Of a stretch of DNA of 64,000 nt, positions 52,801-63,916 are shown in pieces. Both the position numbers and the translations under genes were made by a program. Under the pieces are notes generated by a model, which made no database searches, was not told the DNA's origin, and was given only the letters and a program-made list of their open reading frames with translations. This DNA is from Hirudinaria manillensis (lineage: Eukaryota > Annelida > Clitellata > Hirudinida > Hirudinidae), in the NCBI GenBank assembly GCA_034509925.1, contig CM067535.1:2497001-2561000 (forward strand), in the 5' to 3' direction. Positions within the stretch are counted from its first letter, which is position 1, and the number at the start of each line of letters is the position of its first letter.

Positions 52801-55566
52801 GAATCATTTGTTTAATTTAAGATTATAAATCGTTTGTTTAACAAGCCTGTCCAGATGGTAATTTCAAGTGCTTGAATGGACTTTGCATTCCAAATGATTG
52901 GGTTTGTGACGAGGTTAAAGATTGCCGATTTGGCGATGACGAACATAATTGCAGTAAACATTACATCTTCATTAACATAAATATGTCTAATAATATAATA
53001 ATAATTGGAAATTCTAAATAGTATTAAATATAAATGTTATTACTGCTTAAAACATTTACAAAATTTGCATGAATCATTGTTTCAGATGTTCCATGTGAAC
53101 ATGATTTCTACTTTATATGCATCAAGGACAGGAAATGCGTAAAAAAGAATCAACGTTGTGATGGTCATATCGATTGCCTGGATTCTTCTGATGAGCGAGG
53201 ATGTTGTAAGAATAATCGAATTATAATAATCTGTATCACAACTAGTTTAATTTAAATAATCAATTCTGTTGTTCAATTTTAATTTCGTTAATAAAGGAAA
53301 AGACTTATAAACTTAAAAACAAGTTTTTCTATAAATCATTTGTCATTTATTCTAGTTGAAATGGTAGTCTACGGATACCCAAATGAAAACTACCTCCTGA
53401 CGACAACATATCAGGGTTTTAGTGATTACTACATTTGTGCTACGAATTGGGAAAATATGACGGCTGTCAAAATGTGCTATCATCTCACAGGAAGGTATAG
53501 GGTTAAGTGGCAACTATTTTAGACATCAATTTAAAAGATAATTTTCCGCAAGCTATGTGATATCTACTTGAGTTATTTGTTTATGAAATATAGTATGCAG
53601 GGCTACTACATAGAATATAAGGCCAAGTGGATTAATGAAGAAATGCTGCTCATACTGAAAGATAAAGATCTTTTCGAGAATAACATACCATCCTTAAAGA
53701 AATTTGAAATCACGTTTGACGAATTTTTTTATATTTTTTCGCAAGTTTTATAGGATTTTCATTTAACCGTTTTTATATATTTGTAGTACGACGTGTGCTG
53801 CACTTGTAGAAATCTTTTGCAATTGGAATAAAAGTAAATTTGCCACTTCCCATATAAATAGCTTCTTTCATCCTCCTGCCTTTATTTTGATCTTTCGTTC
53901 AGTGACGCATTAAACCAAAAAATTATTTTAATGTAATAAATTAAAAATAAACCTAGACAACCAATACGTTAGTGACTGGTTCATGATGGATAAATGACTA
54001 ATTTTAACATTTTATTTAGGCTGTTGCTATTTGAGGATTCAAATGTATTGTTTTATGGATTAACATTTCTATGCATTGTTATTTTAAGATAAACAATGTG
54101 GAAATCGAGGTTTACCCGACCATGAACTTGGTCCATACATTATCAATGGAGAAGCTGCCCGCCTTGGTGCATGGCCGTGGCAAGTTCAAATAAGTAGAAG
54201 AGGTCTAGTCGTATGTGGAGGGACTATTATAACTGAGAACATGATACTTACTTCAGCGGCCTGTTCAGGGTATGTCTTATTTTATTTTTGCAATTCTAAA
54301 AATTTAAACGACCAAGTCATAATTTCTAGTGGAGACAAAAATACTTATATCACAAAGTATAAACACCTTTAATTTATAAATAAAAAATACTTTAGGAATT
54401 AGGAAACAGTGATTATGAAAGATTTCAATTGCTTGTACTACTTATATTGAAATTATTGATTACTTATTTGAAATGCATTTCAGAAAACATAGATTATTAA
54501 TCATTTCATTAAACATTAATTGTTAGTTATGATTAAATATTAATAATATGATTGTAAGAGTTTCCGAGGTCTTTTATCAAACATTTAAAATCATCAATAT
54601 ATCTTAAAATACATTTTACATATTTTAACAACAGGCGAATGCAAAATGAGTCCCACATAACTGTAAAGTTGGGGAGTAACAAATTTCTTGATCATAGTTT
54701 AGAAATCCTTGAAATTTCTCATATTATCAATCATCCTAATCATGAAGGTTTCAAGAATGACATCGGATTTCTAAGGCTCTCGAAACCTTTAAAATTTTCA
54801 GAAACCGTCAGTCCAATCTGTTTACCAGATTTTAGGTTATCGGAGGAAAGACTTAAATCTTTTAGGTACTGTGTTGTGACTGGTTTCGGAACATTTGATA
54901 GAAGTAGGATTTTATGTAATTTAAAAGCATAAATAAATATGTAAGCATTTTTCCATATTTATTTTTTCATATTTCAATGATTTTAGGACATGGATATCCA
55001 CCCTATTTGATGCAAGGAAGAATGAATTTAATGAGTGACGCAGAATGCGCAAAAAATCTGGCCGACATAGGCGATGATACTGAAGCTAATTACTTACGAT
55101 CATTGAAAGAACATGATTTTGTCTGTGCTGGTAGCGTGCCAACAAGAGATGGAATCAATATTTGCTGGGTTAACATTGAAGGTCTTCGATTTTTTTTATT
55201 TTTATTATGAATAAATGATATGTTTATTCTACAGGCTGATAGCGGAAGTCCCTTAGTTTGCAAAGATCGCGATAAGGTATGGTATCAAGTAGCATTAGCC
55301 ACAACATTTGAATTTGGTAAAAATAAAGAGGAATGTACGAACAGTCTCTTTACCAAAATAGATCACCATCTGGAGTTTATTAATACAGGTAAAAGTCATA
55401 ATTCATTGCTGATACAAATGGTCTTACAAATTAAGTTGTGGTTATGACCATGTTATTAGTTCTTCAGAGCGAAGAAAAATTAAGCAGTGTGACCAGATTA
55501 TTTCAAACTGTTGCTGGAATGATTCCGTTGATTACGATGTCAATGTACAACCCATTTTGCTGTTAA
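49808..55566 (+). CDS. FTP2-LDLa3-SRCR-serine protease homologue, family gene 6
   Basis: Eighteen exons: 49808-49859, 49933-50136, 50794-50892, 51141-51263, 51331-51531, 51613-51717, 51876-52031, 52279-52416, 52846-52953, 53086-53205, 53356-53494, 53594-53713, 53787-53833, 54089-54269, 54635-54903, 54987-55168, 55235-55388, 55460-55566; 834 aa. Signal peptide MKLALWVFLMVRCSSYKG. FTP1 (DLAIDGSRQTC, HAWWKV), FTP2 (AVDGRDDTC, AWWKV), three LDLa, SRCR-like (ICATNWENMTAVKMCYHLTG), trypsin fold, tail ([17 protein letters not shown]). Triad: His57 is Ala (TSAAC), Asp102 is kept (KNDIGF), and Ser195 is kept in ADSGSP with Gly193 changed to Ala. Position 189 is Asn. The activation site reads PYIING without Arg/Lys. 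Very similar to gene 5, with 14 of 18 exons of identical length, so their duplication is relatively recent. Confidence 0.87.
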
Positions 55567-55647
55567 TGAATATTTATTTCATGTTGTTAATGTTTGTTAA
55601 ATAACCCTATTTGAAAGAGACCGAAAATATGAGAAATATAAAATTAA

Positions 55648-55709
55648 TAATAATAATAACAATAATAATAATAATAACAATAATAATAATAATAATAATA
55701 ATAATAATT
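55648..55709 (+). repeat. (AAT)n/(AAC) microsatellite
   Basis: About 60 bp of AAT with a few AAC units, just downstream of family gene 6. Confidence 0.9.
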
Positions 55710-56173
55710 TCAATAAAGTCTCTTATTTGATTAATAATTGCTTTTAAATTTGTTAGACAACGTGCTTAAAATATAAATCAAAATAATTTTATTTAGACTC
55801 CATTTAAGAATAAAAGTTTAACACTAAAACATTTGAGTGTTGGCGTTATGAACTTCATTTTCTAATTATTCAAGATTAAATTATTTTTGTTTGTTTAATG
55901 AACAATAAAGATAAAAGTATCGAATAATTATAGGGATACACAATACCAACATAATTCATTTTTCCCTCTGATGTGTCATTCATTTCTAAGAAGTTCTCCT
56001 TAATTTGTTGAATAATCTACCATAAATATTTTAGTATTAATCAAATTATTAATTTATTATAAACATATGATGTCATTCAAATGATAAAATCAAATAGGTA
56101 AACTTATCATTTCTCGACATTGCCAACCAATCTCTGAATATAGATATTGTTATATCCCCGGTTATTATAATAT

Positions 56174-56457
56174 TGTAATAACCCGGGGTCCTCAAACTAA
56201 TTATAGAAGGTCAGGTTTATTGAAAGTGTTCAGATGGCTTGGAAGATGTACAATGCTCGAATGTCTAAGTCTTGAAATCTGCTGATTCTCTAACTCTCGC
56301 TCTACTTTTCGAGATAACTCTATTTGTCGAGATTCACAACCAAAGACTTTAATCAATCATCAAATTATATTGCCAATAAATTAATTAATTACTAAATTAA
56401 TTAATCGGCAATATAATTTTAATTATTCTTCAATTATCTGGATCTAGGGATCCAACA
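56174..56457. mobile_element. Solo LTR fossil, longer copy
   Basis: 284 bp with TG...CA ends (TGTAATAACCCGGGGTCCTC ... GGATCTAGGGATCCAACA), flanked by a 4-bp direct repeat ATAT. This fits an LTR-retrotransposon long terminal repeat left by recombination between two LTRs. It is homologous to 29071-29222. No internal region remains; non-functional. Confidence 0.65.
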
Positions 56458-56911
56458 ATATCCATAATATAACTCTATATAAGATAAATTCGGACGATTA
56501 CTATTAATTGTTATCACTTTTTGCCACAGTAAAAATGATAGGTTGAAGTTATCGAAATAAAAAATTCATTTAAATTTTAAGAAAGTGACACTGAATATGT
56601 CCACTGTGAAATCGTTTGGAAAAATTGATCAAGTTTGCATGTATCAGTTGTGATCAATCTCAATCTCGTTCGTCTTAAAAATAGAATTGAACGTAAAATT
56701 ATTGAATAGATAGGTTATCAAGAGATTTAAGGCACCACTCTCGAAAAATAATGATTTCTGAGTACATCTCGATTTGTTTTGGAGCAAAATTCGGTCAGGA
56801 TAAGCAGAATGTCAAATTAAGTATTAAATAGCATAAATATTAAATAGCATAAGAATGACTTTCAACTTGCTAATGCAGTTTATATTAAAATAAAATAATA
56901 TATTAAGAAAT

Positions 56912-59697
56912 ATGTATCTTGACATATTATTTGTGATAATTGTCCTAACAAAAAAGACATTATTATTTCAGAGTAAGAAATTATTTGCGGGCGTTAACTA
57001 TTGAATTTATTTTAAATCTACATTTCAGTTGGATATTCCGTCGAGAATTCTACATCGCAAGGTAAAACAAACTCTGAAAACCATTCCAATTTGGCAATTG
57101 ATGGAAACATAAATTCGTGTGCAATTTCCGAAAGCAACGGAGATGAATTAGCCTGGTGGAGTGTGAAACTCGATAGAGATTATAGTGTCGAGAGAGTAAT
57201 CATTAGATATAATTCGATAAGTGAATGTAAGTGCTGTTAATATATATTAATAATGTTATTATACTTTAATTACAATTTCATCACTAGATAAATATACTAT
57301 CTTATTAAATACAAATAATTGATCCAAAGAAATTGGCAAAAATATTACTGAACCAATAAAATAAGTCAAATTAGTTGCCAACAAATTTCAGATTCAAAAT
57401 TTATGAATCACTTCAACGTATTTGTTTCAAAAGATCCAACTAACCTTGAGGAGAATATTTGTAATTCGTTTAAGCAAAATCGGAAAGACGGTGCGATATT
57501 ACAATTTCAAGTGTTTTCTTGATCCTTGCTTTTCACAATATTTTTATTTCCGAATAATATTATTAACCGATGGAATCCAAACAATTATCGAAATAGTATA
57601 TTTTTGAATATATCTAAAATACTTAACCAATTGCAACATGACAATTGTTAGTACCGAGATTCCTGACTTTGGACTGCGAAATGCCTATAACTGGAAATTT
57701 GGTGACGATAAAGAGGTTTGGGGGATTGTTAAAAAATAGGCTGGTTCTCTGCGAAGTGTTTATATATGCGAATGTCAACATAAGTTGGTTAATAATATGC
57801 TTTTCTGATTTACATTTACCACAATTTTATTTAATGCAATGCTAGAATTGTGAGTCATTTATCTAACATCACATGTCATATTAACGTGAATTACTAATAA
57901 TTTTAGTCTCGACGAACAAACCTACATATACAAACAGTGTATTCTTCAAGAATACTTCAGATTTAATAGTGGATGGCAATAAAGATACGTGTACCGACAT
58001 TATTGCTAAAAAGGGAGACTTCGCTTGGTGGCAGGTTTTCCTCGAAGAGAAATATTACGTTGATAAAGTCGTCATCTACTTTAATCCCGAATCATCCGGT
58101 TGGTGTTGCTAGTTTGACGTGAAATTAAATACAGACCTAATTAAAGAATAGATAATAAAGTAAGCCAAACATTTTGAAGGCTTACATACAATTAATGACT
58201 TCATCGTGTATGTTTCGAACGAAATGAATGCCTTTGAAGAGTTTGTTTGTGAAGAAAGTAAAGACGTAATACAAAATAATCAACTGAGTTGGTTAATTAG
58301 TATCTTCATTAAAAGACACAGTTAACATTTGACTGCTTACTATCATTATAATATTGCTAGCTACTTTATGAAACAAGCAGAGTTGAAATAATACTGTGCC
58401 ATTTATGATATGATACGTTTAAGTTAATTCATGCTTAGATGGAGTTATAGAACTGCCATGCAAAAAAGCAAAACCTATAGGTGCTTATGTAACGATTAAA
58501 AAAAACGGAGGAAAGCATCCACGACATCTTCATGGTCTGTGTGAAGTGGTCGTCTACACAAAAGAATTTTACCAATTTCCCGGTTTGTATTTTAATATGA
58601 TAAATAACTTTATTAAATATGGACAGAAATTTAAATTCAGAATGCAAAATTTTCGAAGATTGTCTGAGTGATCAGGCGATATGCATGTCGCTTCATAAGT
58701 GCATTCCACAACAGAAAATATGTGACAATGTTAAGCATTGTCCTGATGGATTTGACGAGATACACTGCGGTAGTTTGATCTAAGACGAAACTTATTACTT
58801 AATATTTTATTTATTATAAATATGTTTTCTTATTAATGTCTACTTATTTTATATTTGGAATGTAACGGTTCAGATATGCTTATTCCTTCATCTCCACTGA
58901 ACTGTAATAAATAATTTTACATATTTTTGTTTAAACCTTTCGTTAAATTATATCTTCTTAATTTTTAATATCCCACATAATCCAAAGAATGTCGATCACA
59001 TCAATACCGATGCAGAGGTTACGACTGCATAACGAGAGAATGGTTGTGTGATGGATATAAAGACTGTCCTCAAGGAGATGATGAAGAAACTGGTTGTGGT
59101 AAATAATAAATCTGACGTTTACTAATCATCGGGTGCATGATTTTGTTTAGATTAGTTTTGTAAGAAATAGAATTTACTTGGTGCATTGTAACAAAAATGT
59201 TTTTTTTTTTAAATAATAAAACTGAGTAAACCATTTAAAAAACATCATATTTTTATGTATAGATAAAAATAGCTAAATAAATAAATAATGTAAATTAATA
59301 CTTATGTTTTGTACGACATATTGAAAGGTTTGATTAAAAAAACGTCAATCAAATGTATTATTAAAAATTATAGACTGTCCTGAGGGCAAATTTAAATGTA
59401 CGCAAAGGCAGAAATGCATGGATAAGGAAAAACAGTGCGACGGAGTTAATGATTGTCCTGATCATTCTGATGAAAATAATTGCTGTAACGTGCTTATTTT
59501 TGTAAACTTTTAAAATTAACTAACGAATAAAGTAATAATTACAGAATAATAAACATTTAAATGTAATGGTAAGATATTTTTTTCTAGTTTCATTTAAGGA
59601 TGGCTATCTTTTGTTGACATATAAAGGCATAACTGATTATAACGTATGTTCAACAAATTGGGATGACATTCATAGTGGTCAAATATATATATATTGA
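56912..59697 (+). pseudogene. FTP2-LDLa3-SRCR family gene 7, interrupted by a LINE
   Basis: Eleven exons: 56912-56972, 57029-57226, 57392-57490, 57652-57783, 57907-58098, 58180-58287, 58439-58582, 58641-58769, 58988-59098, 59374-59484, 59588-59697. Signal peptide MYLDILFVIIVLTKKTLLFQ. Two FTP domains (LAIDGNINSC, LAWWSV; LIVDGNKDTC, FAWWQV) and three well-formed LDLa repeats are intact. The SRCR exon (DGYLLLTYKGITDYNVC...) runs into transposon sequence at 59692 and meets a stop at 59695, giving ~464 aa without the rest of the SRCR and the trypsin domain. Later exons may lie beyond the LINE array outside the window or be lost. If expressed, the product would be a secreted FTP2-LDLa3 protein. 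It is closest to gene 2, judging by FTP wording (ELAWW, EV.VY) and exon sizes. Confidence 0.75.
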
Positions 59698-60067
59698 TAG
59701 AAACTCTTGAGCGAGCGTTCTGACAGGGATCTTCAGAGGAATGGCCCCTTCTACGAGTGTTTCGGCCCTGAATCCTGACACTCTCGGGGGCTGGGCCGCA
59801 TCCGTTGATCAAGCGGATGTCCCTGCCAGATACTTTCTTCCGATAACCAGACAACGACTTCCGACAAACAAACAATACTCGCACCGCCATTTTACGAAAA
59901 ATTCCGCGAGGGCTCCGCCGTCCGAAAAACCGTCAAAATCGCCACTGCGGCACTTCTTATATCACTTTGGTGTGAATGCCGTCCGGGGTGTCTCTTTCCT
60001 GGTCTTACACTGGAGTCCCTGTTTTGGTGGAGTGGACAGGGACGACTAGCCTCGCCGTGTCTGAGGC
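59692..60067 (-). mobile_element. LINE copy B, 5' portion only
   Basis: Reading leftward, this is the short spacer after the stop of copy A, then the start of a second copy of the same ORF (ATG at 59890; MAVRVLFVCRKSLSGYRKKV, ~66 residues, to SRVSIN at 59692), where it abuts the SRCR exon of family gene 7. It is ~97% identical to the matching part of copy A, at an offset of exactly 3,849 bp. It keeps the 5' end and lacks the 3' end, the reverse of ordinary LINE truncation. It therefore probably marks a recombination or deletion edge of a tandem array, or an assembly join. Confidence 0.85.
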
Positions 60068-63000
60068 TTACCTTCGGTCCTTCGTTGTCCAGATCCAGTG
60101 AGAAGCCGATTCTGCGGACTCGGCTATTTTCTGGACGAACTGTTTAGTTTGCCTGTTTGAAAGGCCTATCTTCCTGAGAAAGGCGTATGTAGACTTGCCT
60201 ACCAGCCCTCTCGCTCCGACTTCTATTGGTAACACACGGGCGCTATAACCTTTCCCCTCTAAATCCATCCTCAGCTCTTCATAACGGTCGCTCTTCAGAG
60301 CATTGCTGACATCAATTCGGTCCTCCCATGGGACCGTCAGCTCTACGATAATGACGGAAACGGTTGCTGCCGACGCCAGCACCAGATCAGGCCGCTTGCC
60401 GCTCTCTTGCAGCACCTGGTGGTAGTGCCTTTCTCCCTGCAGGTCTGCCGCAACTGACCAGTCTTTGGCTGTGGACAGCAAGTCCCTCATTTGGGCCATG
60501 TTCCTTTTGCGGTGCTGTGTTGAGCCCTCTCTTAAGAAGTACATTCTTCTTGGTGCCGCGATTTCTCGGGCATTCGCCTGGGAGCATGCCGTCTTAGCCG
60601 CTTCGACCACGACCTGCAGGACTTGGTTATGTCGCCAAGTGTAGCGACCGTGAGCAAGGGCGTACGTGCATGATGAAAGCACGTGCCGGAGTGACTGTTC
60701 ACCTCCGCAGAGCTCGCAGCTGGCGTCTTGAACCATCCCCCACTTCTGTAAGTTGGACCCGGAAGGGAGCACGTCGTAGACCGACCTTATGAGGAATGCC
60801 AAGCGGAGGGGAGACTTTTTCCAAATGTCTTTCCATGTGATGGATCTTTGGATGACGTCTTCCCAGGTTGTCCACTGTCCTTGCTGGCTTTGCTGCACTG
60901 CCAGCGCAATCCTTTCGGTCTCCATCTCTCGCCTTCTCTCTTGGATTATCATGGCGGCTTTTGTCTGCACATTCGCTGTGGACCATCTTGGAAAATGGTT
61001 CCATCCGACTCCATGGCGGTCTACCTGCACGGGTCCTCTTTTCTCCTCGAAGGCTAGGACTGCCTCGGATTCCTCAATTTCTTCCTGGGCTCTGAATTTC
61101 CTTCCTGAGCGGAGTTGCGGCATGACGTCGCGGACCCTGCTGTCACTGGAGTTGTTGAGCGACCATTGAGTTCTGATTTTGCTGATTTTATATTCTTCAA
61201 CGATGGATCTGAGGGGCAGCCTCAACCGTGTGCTTCTGCTGTACAGGGCGATCGACGATAGCGAAGGCGGCAACCCGAACCATTTCCTCGTACACCGATT
61301 TATTTTCCTTTCCATCTCTTCTACCGACTGCAGGCCTATTTCGTAGATGGTCAATGGCCACAGCAGTCTTGGTAGCAGGACGAACTGCAGGAGCCAGACT
61401 TTGAATCTGCCCTGTAGCGGCGATTCTGCAATCGCTCTCAGACCGTCGGTCATCCTACTGACAGTGGCTGCCTCCTGGTTTTTGTCGCGGAGGGACACGT
61501 CAAAAACTCTTCCCAAGCTCTTTACTGGCTCTTCTGAGACCGTCGGAATGCGTTGTCCTCCGGCGGTGAAGCACACGTCGCTGCGAACTCTCCCTCTTGT
61601 GAGAGAAAGACTCCGGGATTTTGCGGGCTTCAGAGCCATGCGACACCATTGGAGTAGATCACTGAGCTTGTCAAGGGCTCTTTGGACAATCTGCTGCCTG
61701 TTTAGAACGATGGTGGTGTCGTCCATGAAAACCTTTACTGAAGGCATAAACACCCCTTTACCCAAACGCATCTCGGGGATCTCAGCTCCTACTGCATTTA
61801 GAACTACTTGAATGGCAAGCACAAACAGCGATGGAGAAATGGCACATCCCATGGCTATGCCGATCTGCAGAGGGATCCAACACGTGGTGCAATCTTTTGT
61901 GGAAAAACGCATCACGAAACCGTTGAAGTATTCCTTGAGTACCTCAATCACCGTTCCAGGAACATGGTGGATCTCTAACGTCTTCCAGAGGAGTTGATGG
62001 GGCACCGATCCATAGGCGTTGGCCAGGTCGAGCCACACGACGTGTAGACTGAGTTGGTTCCTTTTTGCGTTCTGGATCGCCTCCCATATCATTGCGGTGT
62101 GCTCAATGCACCCCGGCACACCTGGGATGCCTCCCTTTTGAACTGCTGTGTCGATGTACTTGTTTGTTGTCATGAACGTAGTCAGCCTTGCCGCTAGACA
62201 TGAGAAATAGATTTTCCCTTCGACATTCAACAACGAAATAGGCCTGAACTGGTTTATGTGCTTAGATTCCTTTTCTTTCGGAATGTACACACCTTCCGCT
62301 ACTTTCCATTCGTTGTCGACTGCGGCATTGGCCCAGGTGGAAACTATTATTGTGTGGAGCAGCTTGAGCGTTCTTGGGCATCTCTTGTAAAGCAGATATG
62401 GGATCCCGTTGGGCCCGGGCGCGGAGCGGTTTCTTGCCTTCTTCACGACTCCCTTAACCTCCTCGATTGATGGAGCTGCCTCTTGAAATGGATGATCCGG
62501 GAAAGGTGCTTCCAGAATCTCAGTTCTCTGAGGAAGCGGTGTGCTGCGAAGAGCATCGGTGTACGTCTTGGTGAGGTGTGCTTCTAGCTCCGTCTTTGAA
62601 GCAACAAGAGTCCCTGATTTTGGTGGTTCGAGCAGTGACCTCCCGTAGCGATACGGATCTCTGAAAAATTCTTGTCTTGCTCGCCTTCTCTCGTACCTCT
62701 TTTGTCTCGCCCTTTCTACTTGACGGAGGGTGTTGATTCTTCCTTTGACCTCCTCCCACAGCACCATCAAACCGGCCTTTTCGGCCTCACCCGAACTCTT
62801 CCATCTGCTGCGAAGGACCCTTTTCTCGCGCTTCAAATTTCGTAGCTCGATCTGCCGCCTGGATTCTTTGGGCTTTGTGGGGCGCTTGACTTCGACAGTC
62901 CCGAACTTCTCTAGGCAGGAAGCGTAGATGAAATCGGAGAAGCTCTTCATAGTGCCTTCTCTTTTCATCACTCTCTTGAGGCCGGTTGCGAGATTGCCAT

Positions 63001-63739
63001 CCAGTTCTTGCCACACTTTCATGTCTTTGCTTGGAGGAAATTTGATCCTTTGCCTGACTGGGTCTGATGCTGGAAGAGAGACTCGAACCAACTCGGGACT
63101 GTGGTGTGCCTCCTGCCCGGTGTCGTTCGGCGTTTTATGTGTCGGCTCTTGCGCGACAGGACGCTGTCTCTCAATGCAACCCATTTTTGTCTGATGGATC
63201 TTCATTCCCTTCCTTGAAGCAAAAGATTTCCCGCAAATACACCTGCTGCCTGGCGCGCCATTGTCCAGGGCAGTCCTAAAATCGGTGATTGTTATAACAG
63301 GCCGGTCGAAATCCGTAGGTCCAGTGATGGGTTCATCATTCTCCCTCTCCTTTCGGTAGGAACCCTGAGGGCATATTTCAGTAGTCGTTGAGGTAGCAGA
63401 AGTGATTTGTCGCACCTGACTTGCTGGGCCATGGGCGACCTCGTCTTTCCGAGATGCCACCGGTCTTTCCCGGTCGTCACCGGTCTTTCCTGGTTGTCCC
63501 TCGGTCTTTTCCCGAGCGTCAAATGGCCAACGCCTTGGTGTATTGATAGAAACTCTTGAACGAGCGTTCTGACAGGGATCTTCAGAGGAATGGCCCCTTC
63601 TACGAGTGTTTCGGCCCTGAATCCTTACACTCTCGGGGGCTGGGCCGCATCCGTTGATCAAGCGGATGTCCCTGCCAGATACTTTCTTCCGATAACCCGA
63701 CAACGACTTCCGACAAACAAACAATACTCGCACCGCCAT
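60068..63739 (-). CDS. Intact LINE ORF: reverse transcriptase with restriction-like endonuclease (R2/NeSL/Hero-like), 1,223 aa
   Basis: One uninterrupted frame. An N-terminal zinc finger sits at ~167-188 (CICGKSF...H...C), followed by a basic, Arg/Lys-rich region. The reverse transcriptase spans roughly residues 430-720, with SAPGPNGIPY (~440), QFRPISLLNVEGK, LDLANAYGSVPH, MGCAISPSLF and the catalytic VFMDDT near 673. A CCHC knuckle follows near 1009 (CELCGGEQSLRHVLSSC). A restriction-like endonuclease follows with RPD near 1117 and IVELTVPWED near 1133, matching the (R/K)PD-x12-14-E signature of R2/R4/NeSL/Hero-type LINEs. The 5-bp stem GCCTC/GAGGC lies right after the stop. The unit is GC-rich (about 50%) against ~30% in the flanks, with matching codon bias, so it is either recently arrived or under different mutation pressure. 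All key motifs are present, so the copy appears autonomous. Confidence 0.93.
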   Translation of the reverse strand: MAVRVLFVCRKSLSGYRKKVSGRDIRLINGCGPAPESVRIQGRNTRRRGHSSEDPCQNARSRVSINTPRRWPFDAREKTEGQPGKTGDDRERPVASRKDEVAHGPASQVRQITSATSTTTEICPQGSYRKERENDEPITGPTDFDRPVITITDFRTALDNGAPGSRCICGKSFASRKGMKIHQTKMGCIERQRPVAQEPTHKTPNDTGQEAHHSPELVRVSLPASDPVRQRIKFPPSKDMKVWQELDGNLATGLKRVMKREGTMKSFSDFIYASCLEKFGTVEVKRPTKPKESRRQIELRNLKREKRVLRSRWKSSGEAEKAGLMVLWEEVKGRINTLRQVERARQKRYERRRARQEFFRDPYRYGRSLLEPPKSGTLVASKTELEAHLTKTYTDALRSTPLPQRTEILEAPFPDHPFQEAAPSIEEVKGVVKKARNRSAPGPNGIPYLLYKRCPRTLKLLHTIIVSTWANAAVDNEWKVAEGVYIPKEKESKHINQFRPISLLNVEGKIYFSCLAARLTTFMTTNKYIDTAVQKGGIPGVPGCIEHTAMIWEAIQNAKRNQLSLHVVWLDLANAYGSVPHQLLWKTLEIHHVPGTVIEVLKEYFNGFVMRFSTKDCTTCWIPLQIGIAMGCAISPSLFVLAIQVVLNAVGAEIPEMRLGKGVFMPSVKVFMDDTTIVLNRQQIVQRALDKLSDLLQWCRMALKPAKSRSLSLTRGRVRSDVCFTAGGQRIPTVSEEPVKSLGRVFDVSLRDKNQEAATVSRMTDGLRAIAESPLQGRFKVWLLQFVLLPRLLWPLTIYEIGLQSVEEMERKINRCTRKWFGLPPSLSSIALYSRSTRLRLPLRSIVEEYKISKIRTQWSLNNSSDSRVRDVMPQLRSGRKFRAQEEIEESEAVLAFEEKRGPVQVDRHGVGWNHFPRWSTANVQTKAAMIIQERRREMETERIALAVQQSQQGQWTTWEDVIQRSITWKDIWKKSPLRLAFLIRSVYDVLPSGSNLQKWGMVQDASCELCGGEQSLRHVLSSCTYALAHGRYTWRHNQVLQVVVEAAKTACSQANAREIAAPRRMYFLREGSTQHRKRNMAQMRDLLSTAKDWSVAADLQGERHYHQVLQESGKRPDLVLASAATVSVIIVELTVPWEDRIDVSNALKSDRYEELRMDLEGKGYSARVLPIEVGARGLVGKSTYAFLRKIGLSNRQTKQFVQKIAESAESASHWIWTTKDRR

Positions 63740-63916
63740 TTTACGAAAAATTCCGCGAGGGCTCCGCCGTCCGAAAAACCGTCAAAGTAGCCATTACGGC
63801 ACTTCTTATATCACTTTGGTGTGAATGCCGTCCGGGGTGTCTCTTTCCTGGTCTTACACTGGAGTCCCTGTTTTGGTGGAGTGGACAGGGACGACTAGCC
63901 TCGCCGTGTCTGAGGC
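63740..63916 (-). mobile_element. LINE junction: 5' leader of copy A and 3' end of copy C
   Basis: 177 bp between the start of copy A and the stop of the next copy to the right, colinear with 59891-60067. No host DNA separates the copies, so the 3' end of one unit is joined directly to the 5' end of the next. Confidence 0.85.

Larger units (their letters stand above)
55567..56911. other. Intergenic region with microsatellite and solo LTR
   Basis: Contains an AAT/AAC microsatellite (~55648-55709) and the longer solo LTR (56174-56457). No gene seen otherwise, and the conserved upstream block of genes 1, 4, 5 and 6 is not apparent before gene 7. Confidence 0.55.

Noticed and set aside
60364-63790. 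Numerous plus-strand and alternate-frame open frames
   Set aside because: Shadows of the GC-rich LINE ORF on the minus strand.
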